This document shows positions 14,970-19,725 of a stretch of 19,725 nt of DNA, piece by piece (the first letter of the stretch is position 1; every line of letters begins with the position of its first letter). This DNA is from Coriobacteriaceae bacterium (GTDB lineage: Bacteria; Actinomycetota; Coriobacteriia; Coriobacteriales; Eggerthellaceae). The position numbers and the translations under genes are program-made. The notes beneath the pieces were generated by a model. It was not told the DNA's origin. It did no database searches and saw only the letters and a list, made by a program, of their open reading frames with translations. Location: assembly GCA_004555335.1 (NCBI GenBank), contig SFII01000016.1, positions 1 to 19,725 of the forward strand. The letters run 5' to 3'.

Positions 14970-15095
14970 CCGCATCGTTGATGCAAGCGGTCGACTGCGA
15001 AGGACGCAGTTGCTCGTGCGATAGGGGAAAGAGAGCCTGTCGCGAAGAAGCTTCCCGCAATACGGCGTGAAGGTAAGAGAAAGAAACATCATTTC
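14961..15095 (+). promoter_or_regulatory. Leader region of pnp with hairpins
   Basis: This 135-bp stretch holds GCATC/GATGC (14972-14976, 14980-14984, three-base loop) and CGACTGCG/CGCAGTTG (14992-14999, 15005-15012, one G-U, AAGGA loop). TATATA just after the rpsO terminator could serve as a -10 box, but no -35 is evident. In E. coli, PNPase controls its own mRNA through a leader stem cut by RNase III; a similar use here is possible but not shown. No strong ribosome-binding site is seen near the pnp ATG. Confidence 0.4.
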
Positions 15096-17318
15096 ATGAA
15101 CAAGATCGTAGAAGAGTTCGAGCTGTACGGTAAGACCTATCGTCTTGAAACCGGCGAGCTTGCCAAGCAGGCATCCGGATCCGTGCTTGTCACCCAAGGC
15201 GAAACCACGGTGCTGCTCACCGCAGTCGTCAGCAGCGAGGAAAAGGATTACGACTTCTTCCCGCTTACCGTCGACTTCATCGAGAAGATGTATGCGGTCG
15301 GCAGGATCCCCGGCGGCTACCTGAAGCGCGAGTCCCGTCCCAGCGAAAAGGGCACGCTTACCGCTCGAATGATCGACCGACCTATCCGCCCCGGATTCCC
15401 CGATGGCTTCAAGCAGGAAGTCCACGTAGTTGCCACCACCTTCGTGTGCGATGGCCAGAATCCTCCCGATTGCATCTGCGTCGGCGGCGCTTCCGCAGCG
15501 CTTCTGTGCGCCGGTGCCCCCTTCGACGGCCCCGCTGCTTGCGTGCGCATCGCCCGCAATGTGGAAACCGGCGAATGGATCGTCAATCCCACCTATGAAG
15601 AGCAGGAGCTCAGCGACGTAGAGCTCACCATTGCCGGTACCGCCGATTACATCAGCATGGTCGAAGCCGGTGCAAATGAGATTTCCGAAGAGGATATGCT
15701 CGCCGCCATGGAATTCGGCCAGAAGGCCATCGCCGAATTCTGCGCCGCCCAGGCACGTTTCATCGAGCGCGTCGCTCCCCAGCCCATGGAATACAAGCTC
15801 CATCAGGCAGACCCCAGCATCGCCGAGCGCGTTGAGCGCCATTACGGTGAGATGTCCGCCGCGCTGCATGATGCGGACAAGCTCTCCCGCATCGCCAAGA
15901 TCGAGGCGCTGAAGGCCCAGATCAAGGAAAACGACTTCAACGAAGACGAGCGTGCCGTTTGGGGTGCCGACATCGCCGCAGCCTGCAAGGCGCTCGAAAA
16001 GCGCGCCATGCGCGAGATGGTCGTCTCCACCGGCGAGCGTGCCGACGGCCGCCGTGCCGATGAGATCCGTCCCCTGCACATCGTTCCCGGCTATCTGCCC
16101 CGCGTGCATGGCTCCGGCCTGTTCCAGCGCGGCCAGACCCAGGCGCTTTCCGTTTGCACCCTGGGCACCCTGCGCGATGGCCAGCGCTTGGATACCATCG
16201 ATCCCGCCGAAGGCAAGCGCTACATGCATCATTACAACTTCCCGCCGTACTGCACCGGCGAAGTGGGACGCATGGGCGCTCCCAAGCGCCGCGAAGTCGG
16301 CCATGGCGCACTTGCCGAGCGCGCCCTTCTTCCCGTGCTGCCCGACGAGGATTCCTTCCCCTACGCCATCCGCGTCGTCTCGGAGATCCTGGAATCCAAC
16401 GGCTCCAGCTCCATGGCTTCCACCTGTGGTTCCACCTTGGCGCTGATGGATGCAGGCGTGCCCATTTCCGCACCTGTTTCCGGTATCGCCATGGGCCTTA
16501 TCAAGGAAGGCGACGACGTGGTCATCCTTTCCGACATCCAGGGCTTGGAAGACTTCCTGGGCGACATGGACTTCAAGGTAACCGGCACCGAAAAGGGCAT
16601 CACCGCCCTTCAGATGGACAACAAGGCCCGCGGCCTGTCCACCGAAATCCTGGGCCGCGCCCTGCAGCAGGCCAAGGAAGGCCGTGCCCACATCCTCAAG
16701 GCCATGCTCGCAGAAATCGCCGAGCCCCGTGCCGAGCTCTCCCAGTACGCTCCCCGCATCGAGACTATCAAGATCCCCGTCGACAAGATCCGCGAGGTCA
16801 TCGGCACCGGCGGCAAGGTCATCCGCGCGCTTCAGGAGGAAACCGGCGCAACCATCGAAATCGAAGAAGACGGCACCGTACGTATCGCCGCAGTCGAAGG
16901 TCCTGCAGGCGATGCTGCCAAGGCCGCTATCCTGGCTATCGTCAAGGAACCCGAAGTAGGCGAGATCTACGAGGGCGAAGTCGTCGGCATCAAGGATTTC
17001 GGCGCATTCGTCCGCCTTACCCCCAGCAAGGATGGCTTGCTGCATATCAGCCGTATGGCAAATGGTCGCGTTGCCAAGGTCGAAGATGTGCTCAACCAGG
17101 GCGACACGGTAAAGGTCCAGGTTATCGAGATTGCCGAAAACGGCAAGATCAGCCTCGACCGCATCGATAAGCCCAGCGCCCCCGATGCTTCCCCTGCCGC
17201 AAACGGCGGCGCGAAGCGTGGCGGATACAAGGACGCCCAGCGTCGCGACCGCGGAGACCGCGGCAATCGCCGTGATTCCGGCCGTAGCGACTATCGCAGG
17301 CCCCGCAACCGCAGCTAG
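15096..17318 (+). CDS. pnp: Polyribonucleotide nucleotidyltransferase (PNPase)
   Basis: PNPase degrades RNA 3' to 5' by phosphorolysis and can also add tails. The two RNase PH domains are complete: the first with VGRIPGGYLKRE and RMIDRPIRPGFP, the second with RADGRRADEIRPL, GSGLFQRGQTQAL, the FPPYCTGEVGRMG active-site region, SNGSSSMASTCGSTLALMD and SDIQGLEDFLGDMDFKV. A KH domain (VIGTGGKVIRALQEETGA) and an S1 domain (GEIYEGEVVGIKDFGAFVRL) follow. At 740 residues it is slightly longer than many PNPases because of a basic Arg/Gly tail (residues 692-740). The start has no clear ribosome-binding site; only a purine-rich GAAGGTAAGAGAAAG lies 10-25 bases before the ATG. Confidence 0.97.
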   Translation: MNKIVEEFELYGKTYRLETGELAKQASGSVLVTQGETTVLLTAVVSSEEKDYDFFPLTVDFIEKMYAVGRIPGGYLKRESRPSEKGTLTARMIDRPIRPGFPDGFKQEVHVVATTFVCDGQNPPDCICVGGASAALLCAGAPFDGPAACVRIARNVETGEWIVNPTYEEQELSDVELTIAGTADYISMVEAGANEISEEDMLAAMEFGQKAIAEFCAAQARFIERVAPQPMEYKLHQADPSIAERVERHYGEMSAALHDADKLSRIAKIEALKAQIKENDFNEDERAVWGADIAAACKALEKRAMREMVVSTGERADGRRADEIRPLHIVPGYLPRVHGSGLFQRGQTQALSVCTLGTLRDGQRLDTIDPAEGKRYMHHYNFPPYCTGEVGRMGAPKRREVGHGALAERALLPVLPDEDSFPYAIRVVSEILESNGSSSMASTCGSTLALMDAGVPISAPVSGIAMGLIKEGDDVVILSDIQGLEDFLGDMDFKVTGTEKGITALQMDNKARGLSTEILGRALQQAKEGRAHILKAMLAEIAEPRAELSQYAPRIETIKIPVDKIREVIGTGGKVIRALQEETGATIEIEEDGTVRIAAVEGPAGDAAKAAILAIVKEPEVGEIYEGEVVGIKDFGAFVRLTPSKDGLLHISRMANGRVAKVEDVLNQGDTVKVQVIEIAENGKISLDRIDKPSAPDASPAANGGAKRGGYKDAQRRDRGDRGNRRDSGRSDYRRPRNRS

Positions 17319-17342
17319 GCATTCGCGGAGCAGTGCATTACC

Positions 17343-17377
17343 GGAACGGGACCCTTCGGGGTTCCGTTCCTTGTTTT
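17343..17377 (+). terminator. Strong intrinsic terminator after pnp (UUCG tetraloop)
   Basis: GGAACGGGACCC (17343-17354) and GGGTTCCGTTCC (17359-17370) form a 12-bp stem with one G-U pair, closed by a TTCG tetraloop and followed by TTGTTTTG. It lies 24 bp after the pnp stop. Confidence 0.92.
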
Positions 17378-17406
17378 GAGTGGGCGCGCAATCAGGCGAT
17401 TTGTCG

Positions 17407-17412
17407 TATCAT
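17407..17412 (+). promoter_or_regulatory. Candidate -10 box for the M16 peptidase gene
   Basis: TATCAT (17407-17412, one mismatch to TATAAT) lies between the pnp terminator and the peptidase start. The -35 region is G/C-rich and matches poorly. Because the strong terminator separates it from pnp, a promoter is expected in this interval. Confidence 0.35.
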
Positions 17413-17470
17413 TGCGAACGGACATCGAAGGGCACCCGATGTGCCCACTTCACAGAAAGCAGGTTCCTTC

Positions 17471-18733
17471 ATGGCATATAGGAAGACCGTCCTTGAAAAC
17501 GGCATCACCATCGTTACCGATCTGATGCAGGGAGTGCGCAGCGTTTCCCTGGGCCTTTGGTTCAACGTGGGCAGCCGCGACGAGCGCGCAGACCAAGCGG
17601 GACTCACCCACTTCATGGAGCATATGATGTTCAAGGGCACGCCTACCAGGACCGCCTTCGATATCTCGAGCCAATTCGATGCCCTGGGCGCCGAGCTCAA
17701 TGCATTCACCAGCAGGGAATACACCTGCTACTACGCACGCGTGGTCGATGAGAAGCTTGATGCCGCGCTTCCCATCCTGGCCGATATGGTCATCAACTCG
17801 GAATTCTCCAACGAAACCATCGAACCCGAAAGGGAAGTGGTCATCGAAGAAATCGCCCGCGCAGAAGATCAGCCCGATGACGTGGTTTACGACCTGTTCT
17901 TCGCAAATATCCTGCCCGACCATCCCCTGGGTCTTCCCGTGCTGGGCACGAGGGATCATGTTTCGGGGTACCAACAGGAAAACTGCCTGGAATTCCACCG
18001 CGAACACTATGTAAGCGGAAACCTTACGGTGGCTGCCGCAGGCAATGTCGACCATGACCACCTGGTGGACCTGTGCAAGTCCCTGTTCGCGGATATGCCC
18101 CAGGGGCCGAAGGCCGTGCGCGACCTCGAAGGTTTCGGGGACCGTGCGCGCCTCGCGGTGCAGACGAAGGATATCGAGCAGGCCCATATCCTCTACGGCA
18201 TGCCCTTCATCCCCACGAACGACCCCCGTCGCTTTGCTGCAAGCGTGATGAGCAACATGCTCGGCGGTACCATGAGCTCCCGCTTATTCCAGGAAGTAAG
18301 GGAAAAGAATGGTCTGGTGTATTCCGTATTCACTTCCCAGAGCCTCAACCAGGGGCTGGGTACTTTCGCCGTTTATGCGGGCACGCGTCCCGAAAACATC
18401 AAGCGCGTCATCGACATCACCCGTACCGAGTTGGCTAAGATGGCCCAAGACGGTACCGATTCGGAGGAATTGTCGAAGACCGTGGAAGGTATCTGCGGCC
18501 AGCTTCTGCTGGGTTTGGAATCCAGCAATTCGCGTATGATCCGTGCAGGCCGAGGCACTACCATGGGCAATGAATTGCTCTCACCTGAAGAGATCGTGGA
18601 ACGTTACCGTAGCGTGACCTGCGAAGATGTGAAAGACATCGCCCAGCAGATCCTCACCCAGGAACCCACGATCGCGGTTGTGAGCCCTTACGATCGGGAA
18701 ACAGTTGCCGAGCTTGCGGGTATCGGGGAATAG
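17471..18733 (+). CDS. M16-family zinc metallopeptidase (pitrilysin / processing peptidase type)
   Basis: The inverted zinc motif HxxEH is present as HFMEH (residues 47-51) in GLTHFMEHMMFKGT, and the downstream glutamate ligand lies in the EREVVIEEIARAED segment. The C-terminal half is the inactive M16 repeat with SRLFQEVREKNGLVYSV. At 420 residues it matches the single-chain bacterial form similar to mitochondrial processing peptidase beta and B. subtilis MlpA. There is no signal peptide, so it should be cytoplasmic. ATG 17471 is chosen since family sequence (RKTVLENGITIVTD) begins there, with AGCAGG upstream. Its place after rpsO-pnp and before dap genes is conserved in Firmicutes. The natural substrate is unknown. 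Confidence 0.92.
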   Translation: MAYRKTVLENGITIVTDLMQGVRSVSLGLWFNVGSRDERADQAGLTHFMEHMMFKGTPTRTAFDISSQFDALGAELNAFTSREYTCYYARVVDEKLDAALPILADMVINSEFSNETIEPEREVVIEEIARAEDQPDDVVYDLFFANILPDHPLGLPVLGTRDHVSGYQQENCLEFHREHYVSGNLTVAAAGNVDHDHLVDLCKSLFADMPQGPKAVRDLEGFGDRARLAVQTKDIEQAHILYGMPFIPTNDPRRFAASVMSNMLGGTMSSRLFQEVREKNGLVYSVFTSQSLNQGLGTFAVYAGTRPENIKRVIDITRTELAKMAQDGTDSEELSKTVEGICGQLLLGLESSNSRMIRAGRGTTMGNELLSPEEIVERYRSVTCEDVKDIAQQILTQEPTIAVVSPYDRETVAELAGIGE

Positions 18734-18801
18734 CATGTACATCGCGCAGTCCCAGGCTGCGCTCGAATAGGGAAACGAAGTAACGGAAGGAAGGAGCCAT
18801 C

Positions 18802-19569
18802 GTGATCAAGGTTGCAGTCGTCGGTTGTTTGGGCCGTATGGGAGCCTCTATCGTCAAGGCCGTTTCCGCCGCCGATGATATGGAACTCGTTTGCGGCGTC
18901 GATGTAGTATCCGCCGAAACCGAGTATCCGCTGTACAAATCGCTCGAGGAAGCGATCGCTGCGGAAAAGTTCGACGTGATGGTCGACTTCACCCAACCTT
19001 CCTCCGTTGAGGGAAACATCCGCACGGCACTCCCCGCGGGCATCGATTGCGTGATCGGCACCACCGGTCTTTCCAACGAAAAGCTCGACGAGCTAGCAGC
19101 CTTGGCACCTCAGGGCACCTGCCTGTTCTACGCACCCAACTTCACCACCGGTGCCGTTCTGATGATGGAATTCGCCAAGGTCGCAGCACCCTTCTTCCCC
19201 GAAGCCGAAGTGATCGAATTCCATCACTGCCGCAAGAAGGATGCTCCCAGCGGCACTGCCGTGCGCACCGCCCAGCTGATCGGCGACGCGAGGGGATTCG
19301 AATCGGGCGCTCCCGGCAAGGAAACCGAGATGCCCGGAATGGAAGGCGCACGCGGCGCGCTCGTGAACGGCGTTCCCGTCCATGCAGTACGCAGCATGGG
19401 CTTTTCCGCCAACCAGGAGGTCATCTTCGGCTCGATGGGCCAAGCGCTGACCATCAAGCATGAATCCTGGAGCACCGATTGCTACATGCCCGGCGTCCTT
19501 CTGGGTATCCGTCGCGTCGGCGAATTAGAAGGTCTTATCGTTGGGCTTGAGAATTTCATGATGGAATAA
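18802..19569 (+). CDS. dapB: 4-hydroxy-tetrahydrodipicolinate reductase
   Basis: DapB reduces 4-hydroxy-tetrahydrodipicolinate with NAD(P)H on the way to diaminopimelate and lysine. The nucleotide-binding GCLGRMG (residues 8-14) and the catalytic and substrate motif EFHHCRKKDAPSGTA (H141, H142, K145/K146, S150-G151-T152) are intact; VDFTQPSS and IGTTGLS also fit. At 255 residues it is full length. It starts with GTG, with GGAAGGAG about six bases upstream. It lies 68 bp after the peptidase gene, with no terminator seen between, so the two may share a transcript. Confidence 0.96.
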   Translation: MIKVAVVGCLGRMGASIVKAVSAADDMELVCGVDVVSAETEYPLYKSLEEAIAAEKFDVMVDFTQPSSVEGNIRTALPAGIDCVIGTTGLSNEKLDELAALAPQGTCLFYAPNFTTGAVLMMEFAKVAAPFFPEAEVIEFHHCRKKDAPSGTAVRTAQLIGDARGFESGAPGKETEMPGMEGARGALVNGVPVHAVRSMGFSANQEVIFGSMGQALTIKHESWSTDCYMPGVLLGIRRVGELEGLIVGLENFMME

Positions 19570-19600
19570 CTGAGCAGTTTCCCATACATGCATTGCTAAA

Positions 19601-19609
19601 TGTGATAAT
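19601..19609 (+). promoter_or_regulatory. Candidate extended -10 promoter for dapA
   Basis: TGTGATAAT (19601-19609) fits an extended -10 (TG-N-GATAAT, one mismatch to TATAAT). The -35 area is poor, as is common for extended -10 promoters. It lies about 50 bp before the dapA ATG in a 91-bp gap after dapB. Confidence 0.45.
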
Positions 19610-19660
19610 AAGGAGTCGCACGAATCCGTTCGTACCCTGTGTATAGAAAAGGAGAACACT

Positions 19661-19725
19661 ATGACACAGTCATCCAGCCTTACATTCGGCAGGCTTATCC
19701 CCGCAATGGTCACGCCTTTCGACCA
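19661..19725 (+). CDS. dapA: 4-hydroxy-tetrahydrodipicolinate synthase, N-terminal fragment (cut by window end)
   Basis: Only the first 21 codons are inside the window: MTQSSSLTFGRLIPAMVTPF and an Asp. The FGRLIPAMVTPFD stretch is the typical DapA start, and the place after dapB supports it. DapA condenses pyruvate with aspartate semialdehyde, the step before DapB. AAAGGAG lies about seven bases before the ATG. Confidence 0.85.
   Translation, partial: MTQSSSLTFGRLIPAMVTPFD

Noticed and set aside
14892..17045. A 717-codon - strand frame opposite pnp
   Set aside because: It is a composition artefact of the highly biased pnp gene, with a repetitive Gly/Asp/Ala-rich translation and no motif.
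1..19725. tRNA or rRNA genes, CRISPR arrays, insertion sequences, phage genes
   Set aside because: No cloverleaf with a GTTCGA-type arm in the spacers, no spaced direct repeats, and no transposase or integrase motifs were seen on reading both strands.

Overview
This window is a dense, GC-rich stretch of bacterial housekeeping chromosome. Nearly all genes lie on the + strand; rpsT, on the - strand near the left end, is the only clear exception. Gene content, G/C-biased third codon positions, frequent GTG starts and the overall look of the proteins suggest an anaerobic actinobacterium of the Coriobacteriia, plausibly Eggerthellaceae. That placement is my inference from protein resemblance and was not computed. 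I see no insertion sequence, prophage, CRISPR array, rRNA or tRNA.

Layout. (a) 1-565: the 3' part of an epoxyqueuosine-reductase-like double [4Fe-4S] protein, followed by about 355 bp without a gene. (b) 921-1424, - strand: ribosomal protein S20 with an unusually long Ala/Glu/Lys-rich C-terminal extension, with its own promoter and terminator. (c) 1806-6349: a lipoprotein-like gene that runs out of frame into a 5'-truncated lepA, then a one-helix small membrane protein, a DusB-like tRNA dihydrouridine synthase and HemW. (d) 6350-6600: a regulatory region with two phased palindromes and a degenerate CIRCE operator lying over a promoter. (e) 6601-14340: hrcA, dnaJ, rsmE, mtaB, phoH, ybeY, dgkA, era, recO, mostly overlapping or only a few bases apart, so probably one long transcript. 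(f) 14341-17377: a structured leader, rpsO, terminator, second leader, pnp and a strong UUCG terminator. (g) 17471-19725: an M16 zinc peptidase, dapB and the start of dapA.

The genes centre on translation and RNA: ribosomal proteins S20 and S15, the elongation factor LepA, tRNA modification (Dus, MtaB), rRNA methylation and maturation (RsmE, YbeY, Era) and RNA decay (PNPase). To these are added heat-shock control (HrcA, DnaJ), heme-protein or radical-SAM function (HemW), recombination (RecO), lipid phosphorylation (DgkA) and lysine/diaminopimelate synthesis (DapB, DapA). The order strongly resembles two Bacillus clusters (rpsT-gpr-spoIIP-lepA-hemW-hrcA-grpE-dnaK-dnaJ-prmA-rsmE-mtaB...phoH-ybeY-dgkA-cdd-era-recO, and rpsO-pnp-...-M16-...-dapA). 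Here they are joined and lack grpE, dnaK, prmA, cdd and all the sporulation genes.

I found no wholly new system. The points most worth a second look are the lipoprotein/lepA junction at about 2221-2227 (real deletion or assembly artefact), the paired CAAC-N7-GTTG palindromes 21 bp apart upstream of hrcA, the CIRCE-promoter overlap, the long foldable leader of rpsO, and the S20 extension.
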